A stretch of DNA of 64,000 nt from Epiperipatus broadwayi (taxonomy: Eukaryota; Onychophora; Udeonychophora; Euonychophora; Peripatidae). The stretch lies in NCBI GenBank assembly GCA_028023455.1, contig JAQFVV010006428.1, positions 1,597,501 through 1,661,500 of the forward strand, given 5' to 3'. Under the pieces are notes generated by a model. It was not told where the DNA came from and ran no database searches. It worked only from the letters and a program-made list of their open reading frames with translations. A program made the translations under genes and the position numbers. Shown here in pieces: positions 25,951 to 39,972 of this stretch. Position 1 is the stretch's first letter. Every line of letters starts with the position of its first letter.

Positions 25951-27080
25951 TATATTAGTTAATACAAGGAGTAGTAAAATTTAATTATATTTGTTATTAT
26001 TATCATTATTAACATGGCAGACATTCATTATTTTTATATTAATATTAAAGGAATGTGTACAAAAATCATACAAATAAAATTTTTTTTTAATTTAGATGAC
26101 ATTGATTTTACTTTATGACAGAAACACAGCTTTTCCAAAATATAAAATGATAATTTTTTTTTTGATGAGAGGTACAGAATATTTCATACAGACCTGTTAA
26201 AATTGCTAATAGAGGCTGTGAAACATTTATTATCATTAAAACGAAATAATATATTAACACATTCCGTTTAATTCCTAATTTTGTGAAGCTACTGGCTGTG
26301 AAATTACTGTTAATCATTATAGAAAATTTATAATAGAAAATGTACATATTAAACCTAATATATCAGTTAATGAGCTGGAGATTATTATATCTTCAATTGA
26401 GGATTTGTTAATTACATATAAAAAATATCCTCATTACTGATAACCCTTAATCACCCTGAACAATTTATGGAAGTTGCAATTAGGCAAAATAAGAAAATTG
26501 AAATACTGTTCTAAAAATTTAATTCTTTCAATCTTAATAGTAATAACTTTTGATGTGTTTAATGCCATTTTAAACATAATATAGTCATTCATTCTAAAAT
26601 ACAACTCAATAAAGTACTTCTTTTCTTAATTTGAATATAAAAATAGTAGTAACTATTTTGGATAGATTGTAAATTTAATAAAATACTTAAATATATTAGA
26701 AAACATTAAAAGTGATACAATATTATTTACATTTACATGATACAAAATAATAGATGAAAATGAATAATCTGAACTGGGTTTTCTTCATTTATACTTTTAA
26801 ACAAAAATATCATTGTCTTCTCCTTCTATAGCAATATATATATATATAAAACAAATAAAAGGTCTGCTTTTTGATTTTTTCCAGAAAAAAATATCACATT
26901 TTAGTATTTATCTAACATAAAATTAGTTTCAGTACATCAGATTTAATCATTTTATTTCCACTAGCTACTAATTTTATTATATCAAAATATCAAAATGTGA
27001 ACAAAATTAAAAATATATAATTATCAATTTTTTAACTGTGCATTTTGACACTGTAATGGATCATTATTTTTTAATGGGAA

Positions 27081-27207
27081 AAAAATGTAGTCTTGTCAAG
27101 CGTTAGTGGACAAGTGGTCAGCACAGCCGCCTTACAAGCAGTTGTCCCAGGTTAGCAGGTTCACTTCCTGGCCGATGCTATGACACGTGGAAGAAAAATG
27201 TAGTCTT
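27081..27207 (+). mobile_element. tRNA-derived SINE S1 with target duplication
   Basis: The direct repeat AAAAATGTAGTCTT stands at 27081-27094 and 27194-27207. The 99-bp body starts GTCAAGCGTTAGTGG and has an A-box-like segment TAGTGGACAAG and a B-box-like GGTTCACTTCC, ending GCCGATGCTATGACAC. The same body occurs at 58921 (S3). It is a pol III SINE type rather than a functional tRNA gene, since the acceptor stems do not pair. Confidence 0.75.
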
Positions 27208-27863
27208 GTCAAGCATTGATGGCTTAGTGGTTAGCATAGCTGCCTTCCAAGCAGCTGGCCTGGGTTCACTTCAACACATTTGATATAGATAAATAAGCAA
27301 TTATCTTATCAAGCGCCATGTTTACAATTATATTACATTCAAATATCAGCCTTTTAAGCTATTTGAACACGCACCTTATGAGAGTGTTAAATAAATGAAT
27401 ACTTTCCTCTTCAATCCAAGATGATTGAAGAGGAAACTATTCATTTATTTAACACTCCCAAAAGGCACGTGCTCAATTAGCTTGAAAGGCTGATATTTGA
27501 ATTGTAAACATGGCGCTTGATAAAATAATTGCTTATTTACTCATAATTAAGTTTCAGTAAGAATGACGTTTAGTGAATTCTAAGCAATTTCATCTACATC
27601 ATTCAGTCAACAAACATCGTAAATAGTAATTTAAAGTGAGATTCTACTCACTCTCTCCGCAACAGTTCTTCAGATTTGCTCATATAAAAAAATTTGAGTT
27701 GTAGGAATAAGAGGATCCTTTTTATTCCTGCATAAATACTATATCTTGGATTGAAGAGGAAAGTATTCATTTATTTAACACTCTCATAAGGCGCGTGCTC
27801 AATTAGCTTGAAAGGCTGATATTTGAATGTAACATTTGATGTAGGTAAAAAAAATATAGTCTT
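27208..27863 (+). mobile_element. SINE S2 interrupted by a foldback insertion
   Basis: Directly after S1, a second SINE head starts GTCAAGCATTGATGGCTTAG, with an anticodon-like arm CTGCCTTCCAAGCAG and a B box GGTTCACTTC. Its tail is displaced. The sequence ACATTTGATATAGATAAA at 27276 recurs as ACATTTGATGTAGGTAAA at about 27832, followed at 27850 by AAAAATATAGTCTT, a third copy of the S1 target duplication. So S2 was split by an insertion at about 27294-27831. Confidence 0.65.
27292..27539. repeat. Foldback hairpin P6
   Basis: Arms of about 120 bp pair AAATAAGCAATTAT with ATAATTGCTTATTT, GCGCCATGTTTACAATT with AATTGTAAACATGGCGC, and TTCCTCTTCAATC with GATTGAAGAGGAA. A third, directly oriented copy of the right arm follows at about 27747-27832 after a 207-bp spacer. 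One could read it as a foldback that captured sequence between terminal arms. Confidence 0.85.
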
Positions 27864-28002
27864 CATTTTATCTTTACATTTTGTTTTGTTAAAATCCTAA
27901 GTTCAGAAAACAAAAGTAATATACAAAATAAAATATCAAGATTGCAAATAAAAAAGAGTAATAAACAGAAATTTAATAAGTAAATTTAATAAATAAATAT
28001 AT

Positions 28003-29269
28003 TGTACCGGGTCGAACCACTGAAACCACCTACTTATACATATATATAAGTTTTGGCCGGTTTCAAACTCCTTCATAATACATTTATAATCTTATAAAGG
28101 TTACGTGAACGAACCGGCACGTTCGAGCAAAATGGGAGATCTTATTGATAGCTTTAACTATCAACAATGGCCCATCTCGGCTGCTAGATTCAAATCCCTA
28201 CTATCCAAATACTTTATTTGTTTCGGGGTAAACCCCGGGGTGCCAGCTAGTCTGAAGACTAACATATTCGGGCAGTAGGCTCATAATCCAGCGCTCGAAA
28301 CAATTCCCTTAACTAGCCCAGTCTAATTTTAATCAGTAATAAAATATTGGTAAGAAGAGATTGATAAAAAGAATTGACCGACAGATAAAGTTTAAATTTA
28401 AAGACAATTTATTTTACTCAACATTAATTAAGTTTAAAAATAATTTACTAACTAACATAAACGCATTATAAACATTTTATAAATCCAATTTTAACACACG
28501 CACATTTTTAAATTAACACAGGATAGTATATTTTATGAAAAAAACAAAAATAATCTTAGACATTCTAAATTATCTCACATTCGCAAACATAATAATAAAG
28601 CATTAATAATGTTTGAAACTTACACACACATATCAATAGTTCATTTTATGTATGATAGAGTTCATATAATTTGCATCTTGAATATTTACGGATTACAGTG
28701 GTGACTACTACGTATAAATGATAATAATAAAATATATACCTAGGATTTTTTTTCTTGTCGTTGGCTACTTCTGCTGGATTATATCTAACCGGTTAGATTT
28801 GGACGTTTCTTGAAGAGATTTTTATGCGAATCCATTTGTTTTATTTTGAAGACAGTTGAACACCTGACGAAGGATTTCTGTGTTGTTATGCAGACATTAT
28901 TTCTCAGGCAGGTTTTGATGATCTTGTTGGACTAAAAAGGCTGTAGCACCAGCGTATATTTCCAAAAGCTTTTCAGCACTGCATTTCTGTAAACTGACAC
29001 TGCAAAACTAGACTGAAACTGCAAACTCAAACTGATTGTCCGATAATAAAAAAAAGTCTATTTATACCTGCGAAGTGTTTTTGTTTTAATATCCTCCGGC
29101 AAATGTGCAATAGGTGTTGTCAAAATTCCTTTAGATTAATCCTATGACAACATGTTTTTGACGATTGATTAATTAGCTATCTCAAAACGTGTTGTTTTTA
29201 TATCTTTAATTAGTAGCTCACCACTGTGTTTTCCAAATATAATTTCTTTTTTAACATTCATTTATATAT
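28003..29269 (-). mobile_element. LTR-like unit B (part)
   Basis: Its + strand end TGTACCGGGTCGAACC follows a TA-rich run. The segment 28003-28330 is clearly GC-richer than its surroundings and holds a small hairpin (TTGATAGC...CTATCAA). A minus-strand TATA box lies at 29057. It stops abruptly at the TA run where unit C begins, so its upstream part may continue beyond 33180. There is no ORF. LTR nature is inferred from the end sequence and promoter. Confidence 0.4.
29057..29066 (-). promoter_or_regulatory. TATA box in unit B
   Basis: Reverse complement TATAAATAGA, within AGGTATAAATAGACT. It is followed on the minus strand by a leader rich in GTTTGCAGTTTCAG-like repeats. Confidence 0.4.
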
Positions 29270-29559
29270 TGTAACAGTCAGAATCGTCTATCTCGCTAAC
29301 ACACTGCATAATTCAAACCCCAGACACTAAACTGAACATTCTAGGAGGGGTTGCCTTCTAGATATACTAAGTTCAAATCTAAAGTCCAAATTTCACAGCA
29401 CCACCTACGTGATAATGCATCTGATGCTACAACTAGTATAACCTTTTACCAGTGCCTGGTGGTCAGGGAGAAACAAAAGACTCTATACTAAGATAAGTTT
29501 GGGTGGCTAATTAACATCTATGGATTTATAAAAGAAATGCAGAAAATATATATATATAT

Positions 29560-30936
29560 TGTAACGTTTATTTATATACGTTGCAAATATATTGGCATTG
29601 GGTAAAAAAAAACTAAAAGATAAAAGTGGATTTAAAATTTTGTTGAGTAATTTTTTTTTTTAAAAAAAAAACGTACAATGAGGGTTGAATTATTCTTCTT
29701 ATTTTTTTTTATGTGATTAGTAATAACAGTAATTGGAGAGAACAAAAGAATTCCAAAAGCAAGTAAAAAAAAGATAAGCTGAAAGTAGAAATACTCAAAT
29801 TAATTAAAGATGGCCGAAAACTTGAAGAAAATAAAGACTTTATTACATAAAATTTATAAAGACTGGATAAGATTAAAAAGGCATGGTACTAGCATGCGCA
29901 GAAGTCCTGAAAACTGGATATAAAAAGGAGGGATCCGGTTGAAGGAAGGTCTTGTTCGTTTTGTTTCTCTAGTTGGTCTTGGATAACATTAATAGATCCA
30001 AGATCGCTCTTCGCTGAAGGAATTCGGCATGTCGCAGTGAACCGGAGCTCCTGAAGACATCGGACCTAATGATGTACACCAGGAAAAGCCTTCGTGACTG
30101 ACTGGGGAAATGGACCACAAGATCAAGCAATAACCAAAAGGCCGAGCTCATTATAACCAAAAACTATGCATAGTTATCTACTACTGAATTCATGAAACTT
30201 ACCGGTAAGAATAATTATCCTGATTGTGACAAAGTTAACTATTTAAAACTACTTGTAAAAATATACGTATAAAAGAATCCCGATAGTGACTTTAATTTTT
30301 CTATATGAGAGACTCTTATTTAACCAAGAACTTTTTGTTTATTTTAACTGATATTTATATTTTCTGGATATTTCCCACCTGAATTAAATGTGTTCTCTCC
30401 AAGGTATTAATTAGCTACTTAACATGAAGTATTTTAGTTTGTCAAAATTAAAAATATTTCTAATATCAATTCTCATTTGTGCGTTATTAATAATAGTTAT
30501 TATTTTTTATTATTAAATTTATTTTTAGTGTAATAAGATTTAAACGTAAGTTACCTTTGCCAATATGTTTCAATACGCTCAGGACTAATAATCGTAAAAA
30601 TCATTAATTCTCATTACGGTAGAATTACCGCCCCTTAAAAAAAAAATATAATAAAAATCTTTTTATTTTTTTTTGTTTTACAACTTGCGAGAGGTGCTGG
30701 CGACATATTTCAGCGGATTCTTAGGAATTCTGGCACCCATAGTAAATAAAATTAAAAGTTGATTTTGTCAATAGCACAATTCGTAACAATTAATAGGCTG
30801 AAGTTGATCAGGAAAAATAGCTGTGTTTTTAGAATAGAAATACAACTTTCTTTTTTCTTTTGATACAGCTTGATCAACTCATGCTCAAATATAAATTTGA
30901 GGCGTATAAGGGCCTAGTAATACGAAAAACGTTACA
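29560..30936 (+). mobile_element. LTR-like unit D with matched ends (1377 bp)
   Basis: It starts TGTAACG and ends CGTTACA, a 7-bp perfect terminal inverted repeat, and is flanked by TATATAT on the left and ATATAT on the right, consistent with a TA-type target duplication. A TATA box lies at 29919, followed by a leader of about 270 nt and a donor-like CCGGTAAGAAT at 30202. An internal TGGCGAC (30698) resembles a primer-binding site but matches for only about seven bases. No gag or pol is present. Solo LTR or a very small LTR derivative are the main options. Confidence 0.6.
29919..29928 (+). promoter_or_regulatory. TATA box in unit D
   Basis: TATAAAAAGG, followed by GAGGGATCC. It is identical to the boxes in units C and E2, but here in the sense direction of the host gene. 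Confidence 0.5.
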
Positions 30937-32610
30937 ATATATAGACCGAGAAGTGATAGGAATCAAATAAAATAAGAGATAAAATTTGGTTTTAAATAAT
31001 TTCACACAATTTATTTATATAAATATATATATAACGCCACTGACTGCTTATATGAGACAGGGACGCGTATTAAATAATTGTTGGCATTTATATTTCAGTA
31101 ATGACAAAAGGTTTTAAAACAGAATGATATATTCTATTCCTCGGGCTAATAGCATTACGATAATGTGTTTGACAAGATAGGAACATGTGCGAGGTGCTTT
31201 GAGTAAATAGACAAGTTTAAGACAATATTTGAAATTAAATGTTCTAAAATATTTATTGATTTCGAGAATAGTACGGGCTAAAGCTTACTAAGCAAACGTG
31301 GAAATGGGATCAAAGCATTTATTTGAGAATAATAATAATAGATTTGTATTGGGAGGTCAGTATTGCTGATAGTGAATTTATAAAGTTGGAGGGTGTGACT
31401 CGTTTAAGTCATGGATGCTTTGTAAAATAAATATAAAATGAAACAATATTGAAGATCCGGAATAATTACGGAGGGCATCTCGCCGCTAACCCGTAGGAAA
31501 GTATTTTGACGAACAGCCAAAACTTAGCGACTGTGTGACGATTGCGTTTAACTCCCAGGGGTGTCATTTGGGACACCCTCTGCCTGGGAAACCACAAGCA
31601 TGGAGAGAACGGCCTTAGCCGTGTAAAGAATCCTTGGAAAAATAAAACAAAGTGGTCTCAACAACCAATTCATGTACCAGCAATACGAGACTAGTGTATA
31701 TAAAAACATACTAAATGGGTTTTACTCGGATTAAGAGAAATGCCCAATCAAATTCCCCAAAATTCATTTAAGAGGGTCCGCACATTCTCGACGTCAATGA
31801 TGAACTTTATAATGAAAGTAGAACACGGTAATGAAAATAGGAAAACGCATGCTTGCAGGTTTGAAAGGTAAGTATAGATTTAGATACGCAATCATGCATT
31901 TGGGGACACATTTAAATCATTGACTTCGCACATACTCTTATATTAGATTAAAATCAATAGCATGTAGATTTTAAACTATGTGATTATATTACATTAAAGA
32001 AAAGAATCGCCCTCGAACAAGTGATTTGCAAGATAGTAAAATTGAAAAATTATAAATTTAAAATATGCCTTAATAGCGGCGTCTTACTTTCAATAGAGGG
32101 AATAGTTCACTCGGTCAAAGACGATTCTGACACATTATCATAATAAAATAAAAGCAAGCTTTATAAATAGAAAATATTAACCCAAGGATAGAGAGCAAAA
32201 TGTTGAGTATATTTAAATACATGAAAGAAATACATAATGAAGTTGTGAAATATAAGAAAACAATGTTAAATAGCTATAGCATGTTAGTTAGGAATCACAA
32301 GAGCTCTTGGGTTAATTTGGGTTACCTTTGGAAACGCATTTGCAAGTAGATGTTCGGCAGGTTTTATAATTCAGCAGCAAAATCTGGAATGTTCATATTT
32401 TGGCAGTGGCAGCAGCAGTTCCGGGGTCCGTGTGATAACTTCTGATAGTATGGAGCAGTGGCTGGCTATTCCGAGTGGACATAGCCATCTTAACGCCTCT
32501 ACTTGGACATGTCAAGGTTAGCAAATTATTAGAATCTTAGAACAACTCAGAAACCTTTTGACAACTCAGAATTCTTTAAAAGCTTAGAATGGAGAACAAA
32601 AGAAAAACAT

Positions 32611-32620
32611 CCTTTTTATA
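32611..32620 (-). promoter_or_regulatory. TATA box in unit C
   Basis: Reverse complement TATAAAAAGG, followed on the minus strand by GATGTTTTTC and a leader of about 300 nt. Confidence 0.45.
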
Positions 32621-33194
32621 GTAAAATTTAACAATAGACTTGTCCTGGAGTGTACAAAATTATTGGACTTATCTGCTGTAATTAAATCTATCCGAATGTC
32701 TAAAGGAATTCAACATTAATTAATTTCTTTGTTAACTTCCCAGTCGACATTCGAATTACAAACTAGATTTAATTAAAATTACTGCTACTAATTAAAGGAA
32801 ACTTAAGTGGACAGCTGCTGTTTTTAGATAAACTTATATAATTAAACTATTGTCCCTCATTTATTTTAACAGAAATATTTGGGATGATTTTTATTAAATA
32901 AAACAAAAATTATTTTATTTTAAATCGTAATATTTGAATCTATCTACTAAACGAATATTTACTAAATGAATTTTATTTTAAATCAAAATATATTACGACG
33001 GTAATATATTTGTAAATAGATCCAAACAAAATAACTAACAATTTATAATTTTGATATGTTTTAAAATGGATATCATAGTGTGTGCACAATTACGACTTAT
33101 ATAATTTACTTTTTAATAAATGTAAATTATGTTAACAAATACATAATTCATAATATTTTATTTTATTTGGGAATAAGTTATATATATAATACGA

Positions 33195-33355
33195 GCATTG
33201 TGCTCGTGGTTTAAAATTAGGCGGGATTTTCGGTATATAAGTGTATTGTAGACACACTACGATAGATTGGGGTTCAAACTAAGGTATGAGGGTAGGAAGT
33301 AGGTGAGAAAAGATGAAACGAAGATCTGCAAAGCAGACCTTACTGTTTCAATATA
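33195..33355 (+). repeat. SINE-like repeat with B-box-like segment
   Basis: It contains GGGGTTCAAACTAAGG (B-box-like) and ends CTTACTGTTTCAATATA. A related arrangement at 20340-20440 has GGGTTTGAATACAGG and ends GACTGCTTCAATATATA. Pol III origin is a suggestion only. Confidence 0.4.
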
Positions 33356-33599
33356 TTTCTTTTTTATATTATTCTAGTATGCATACTTTTGTTTACATTC
33401 ACACGCACTAATATAATCTATTATAATAAACTGGAATGAAAAGAGATTTTTATATTTTTTTAAACTTTTAATTTATAATAATAATACTCTTTCACTTTTA
33501 TGAAACTCTTAGTTTGTTTTTTTGTTTTTTATAGGAAAACTCCCTCTCCCCTCTTTAAAGTAATTAATTGTAACTTTCAAATTCTTTTTTCTGAAAGAT

Positions 33600-34680
33600 T
33601 TTGATAATAATTTTTATACAAAATTATTTTATATACATGTGCCAATTTGGCATTGGCACAATATATTTAAAATTTTTAACAAGTGGTATAATTTGTAATA
33701 TAGTTCTTAACCAATTTGAATTAGCAGTTATTCCAAAAATGTTCACTACAGTAACATCACTTTTGAATGTGTGCTATGTAAACAATGTTTTTATCTATGC
33801 TGAAGAAAAAAAAAACAATTATTGATATAAAGGATGTGTTATCTTATTTAACTTATTTACTTTGGACTATAGAAAATGAAGATACATCAAATGGCATAAA
33901 GTTTTTAGATATGGTATATTCAACATTTCAATTTACAAATTAACTATAAAATAATTACAAAACCATCAATGTTCATGGGATAATTAACCCACATTCTTAT
34001 TCTCCAATTTCACATAAATTATCTGACATCAAATGCTTTTTGTATAGAAATGTTAATTTGAAGCAGACAGAAAAGACAACAATTAAAACTTTATAAAAGA
34101 CTTAGTCAATTCAGGATATAATATTAATATGTTAAATAAAACTCTTAAAAATATATTCATCTTTAAATACTAGAAACATTAATTATAATATCAATGCATG
34201 GATCAGCCTTCCTATTGTATCACATATCTAGAAAGATGAAAACAATCTGTTCAAATGATATCAATATTAGTTTTAAAACCCCTCCTATTTTTAATTAAAA
34301 TTTTGAACAATACTGAAGATAAATTAGTTCCAAACCAAAATTTCCAAATAGTTTATAAAATTAAATGTAATGAACCAATATGTAATTCGATTTATTATGG
34401 TGAGTCTTATGCCAACTGTGCTACAAGATTATCACAATACAAATAAATGTATAAATGTGCTAAAACAGATCCTAATATTAATTCTTTTTTTTAGAATATG
34501 AAATGAAGTTTAGTCACAATTTCAATTCTCTTAATATTAAAGTTGTTTGCACTGAGTGTAATGAACAAAAAACAAAATATAAAGTGGCATGGTATATTGC
34601 AAATAACATCAACACAATAAACAAGAAAGACTCGTGCATTGCATTATCGTGTAAATGGTATATATAAATTATTAACTTAT
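33600..34680 (+). pseudogene. Penelope-like retroelement remnant (RT and GIY-YIG endonuclease)
   Basis: Penelope-like elements encode a reverse transcriptase fused to a GIY-YIG endonuclease. Here several frames carry pieces in the right order. An RT block ends NVCYVNNVFIYAEE, where the catalytic YxDD has become YVNN. Then comes HSYSPISHKLSDIKCFLYR, the conserved connector segment. A GIY-YIG-like block near 34345-34440 reads VYKIKCNEPICNSIYYGES then CATRLSQY. After it NIKVVCTECNEQKTKYK matches the usual tail. Frameshifts and stops separate the pieces, so it is dead. The N-terminal RT is missing. The order of motifs makes the family call fairly secure. Confidence 0.75.
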
Positions 34681-34843
34681 AAATTCTATTTATATAAATT
34701 TACAGTAATTCTATGAATATAACTGACCTGGTTGAAAACAATACTTAGAAATAATATTTTATTAAATTTATAATCTTTCAAGAATAATGTACCTTTACTA
34801 TTATTTTATTATATTCAAATTAAGGAAAGAAATATTATTATCA

Positions 34844-37114
<2,271 letters not shown>

Positions 37115-37320
37115 ATTTGATTACTTTTTAATGATTTTTGAAATCAGTTATTAATGAGTTTTTTAAAGGTAAGAATAAAGATAAAAAAAATTTGTAATTT
37201 TGAGTAATATAAAGTTACTTTTAACAATGTTTACTTTGATTGAATTTTGAATGATTAGAAACATTTTTGCTTCCATGTAGTTAAATTAAAATTTTCTGCA
37301 AGACTATCATCACTACCATG

Positions 37321-37321
<1 letters not shown>

Positions 37322-37399
<78 letters not shown>

Positions 37400-37740
37400 T
37401 GTATTGAAGGTAAGCATTATTAAGACTCAAAAGTGAATGCATACATTACATATGAAAACATAAGGTTTTAGATACAAATTAATACAGGATATTACATATA
37501 CAAAGGACAAAAAATGTCTTACAGTAATTGAAAAAAGAGTTATCATTACATAACAAGATACAAGTGTCAAAATGGGATTACATAGAATTTTTAAATGGGA
37601 TCTTGAGAAAAATACTTGGAAGCAAATGATAGTATGAGTGAAAACATATATAAGGTGTGGGTTTGAAATTGGTGTTAGATTAATATATGATTGTATATAA
37701 ATTGTGCCTATTTGGTGAAGAGCATTATAGTTTTCTTGGC
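37322..37740 (-). mobile_element. Element G2: 3' tail copy ending in an ACT/AGT array
   Basis: A pure ACT array (37324-37399) is followed on the + strand by sequence matching 35088 onward: ACATATGAAAACATAAGGTTTTAGATACA, TTAATACAGGATATTACATAT, CATAACAAGATACA and AAATACTTGGAAG. So this is the 3' end of the same family as G1 on the minus strand, but with a different triplet as tail. The 5' end is truncated where G3 begins. Confidence 0.65.
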
Positions 37741-37744
37741 TATC

Positions 37745-38686
37745 TTATTATTGATGTGTTACATAAGTTGCATGTGAAAAACATGAGGTTTTAAATACAA
37801 TTTGATACATGAGATTACATATGCAATGTGGTTTACAATTTCATCTATGATTAAAAAAAGGTGATTTAAAGTAGTTTGAAGAATAACAATTGTTGCATAA
37901 CAAGATAAATATTTTAAATTAGATTTACATAAATTTTACAAAAGCATTATCAGATAAATACATGAAATCACATAGTGATATTTGTTAATACATTTAGGAA
38001 GAGTGAATATAATTAGTGTTCCTTTGGTATATGATTGAATATAAATTGTGCTTAATAACTGGTGAGCACTATAGGTGATGACTAAGTCTTATTGTTTGTA
38101 TTGGACATTTAATGTTCATTCGAGGTAAGTTGATGGAGTGGTTTTGTAAGCTTCTTCATATCAATGGCTTGATTAGCTGGGTGAACTGCATTACTCTCAA
38201 GATTGTGCAGTATTGATTCCAGAGCTTATCATGATATCACATTGGAATTATGAGGTTATGCATGGTAGGCACTTGAGCTGATTGAGGTTACAGAGAGTTG
38301 GGTAGAAGTAATATAGAGCAGTAAGAATCTGTGGCTGATATAATGATGGATTTGAGAATATCTTAAATCATGCAAAATATCCCCATTAGCATGGTAATAA
38401 TAAATTTTGACAAATTGTTCTCAGCATATCAGGCATCCATACCATAGAGAGAGAGAGTTTATAATCTTCTGTTCTTAAGTCTAGGTTTTAAATGTTGTTT
38501 GCATTGGCTGTTCTGAACCTTCAAATTGGTTTATTCATCAATTGACTTGAAAATATATTTACTATTGCTAACATGTAAATTGTTCTTGAGGATTCTGGCA
38601 TATGTTTTTTTCATGAGATAAAACTGGAAATATGATAGATAGGTTTTGGCACCAACCGCTTGATCATGTGATTGTTTGGCAGCCAT
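37745..38686 (-). mobile_element. Element G3: shortened gag-only copy
   Basis: The minus-strand ORF starts at 38686 with MAAKQSHDQAVGAKTYLS and stays open for 48 codons before a stop. The start shares MA...S and the GAK motif with G1 (37114). Its 3' part (37745-37990) matches the shared tail. It is about 1 kb shorter than G1 and the zinc knuckles are not seen. Both copies keep the AGACTTA/TTAAGTCTAGGTTTTAAA block (38473 and 36935). Confidence 0.55.
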
Positions 38687-39440
38687 TTTGAATGGTTTTA
38701 ACAATTTAAAAATGTCATTTTATGTGAATAAGCTTTTGTAAATTCAAAATTATCTTAGAAAAGATGTGTGGCATAGTTAATTGTTAATAATTAGTTAAAC
38801 ATATGTTACACTTACATGAAATATTGCACATTTTAAGAGGTCTTTTGGGGGTTTAAACCTGAAAATTTTTTCTTGTCATCTAGCAATACTAAGGTTTACT
38901 GTCACTAATAAAATATTTTTTCTTTCAAATTATTTATTAGACACACATTTTTTTATAACTAGAATGTTATCTAATTAGAGCAAGTTCAATGTTTGCATTA
39001 ACTTGAAATTTACCTTAGGATTTGAAACAGGAGCTCTTGGAATGAACATGGAGACAGGATTATCAAACAATAATTATATAAATAATAATATATTATTATT
39101 ATTATTATTATTATTGTAATTATATTGCTATTATCATTAACTTTTTCTAAATTTAAACAAGTATTTAACATAGGTTTGATGTTTAGAATATGTTGTCATA
39201 TAGTTGTTGTGAAAGGGCTAACTAAAACCCATCTCAAAGGAAGATATTATTGTGAAAGATGATTATCAGAAAATATTATGATGGTTTACCTTGAGTACTG
39301 CACTTAATGTGAACATCAGTCTGTCCTTTATTATGGGCTACTGTAAAATGAAAAATTATATTTATTCCACGTTATACTTTGTCACACAGGACAATGAGTG
39401 AAAAATTATTCTCTAGTGTAATGTAGAAATAATATTCACA

Positions 39441-39681
39441 TATATATATATATTGCTTATAACAGTTCTTTCATATACCCTTCAATGCAAACAAATTTTC
39501 TTAAAAACTTCTTTATTTTCCTTACAGTTTCGACTGTCCAGCAGTCTTCATCAGAGCTCTATGCTTCTCTGATGAAGACTGATGGATAGTCGAAACTGTA
39601 AGGAAAATAAAGAAGTTTTTAAAAAAATTTGTTTGCATTGAAGTGTATATGAAAGAACTGTTATAAGCAATATATATATAT
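39441..39681. repeat. Foldback hairpin P7, near-perfect
   Basis: Arms of about 115 bp (39441-39556 and 39567-39681) enclose a 10-nt loop. AGTCTTCATCAGAG is answered by CTCTGATGAAGACT. TTCCTTACAGTTTCGACT is answered by AGTCGAAACTGTAAGGAA. TTGCTTATAACAGTTC is answered by GAACTGTTATAAGCAA. Both ends lie in TA runs. It has no ORF. Confidence 0.9.
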
Positions 39682-39972
39682 GAATATATGAAGATATGCA
39701 AAGAACATGAAAGAGAAGAATAGTAGAAGTAATATTCATAACAAGATTAATTCAATTACAATATATAACAAAATTTTTAATGAAATTATCCAAAATTCAA
39801 CAGAGCAAGCCACCAATGAAAAACTGAATATATAAACTAAAATTACTTCATGTTGCAATAAAATTTTTATTAGTATATATCCTATAAATTTTGAACTTAA
39901 TCTCGTACATGCGACACTAATACAAATTTTGTTAGAATATGAAATAATATCAGTTCTCATAATCTATATAGA

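Larger units (their letters stand above)
29270..33175 (-). mobile_element. LTR-like unit C, with unit D nested inside
   Basis: Its + strand left end is TGTAACAGTCAGAATCG after TTTATATA. The 13-mer GTCAGAATCGTCT (29277) recurs inverted at 32119-32131. Unit D interrupts it at 29560. A minus-strand TATAAAAAGG lies at 32611. The right border is uncertain; the TATATATA run near 33180 is the best candidate because B-type sequence could resume there. It is GC-richer than flanking introns (for example 31440-31620) and without a surviving ORF. Confidence 0.4.

Noticed and set aside
27095-27275. tRNA genes
   Set aside because: A- and B-box-like segments are present but acceptor stems do not pair, and the bodies are repeated elsewhere with target duplications; they are SINEs.
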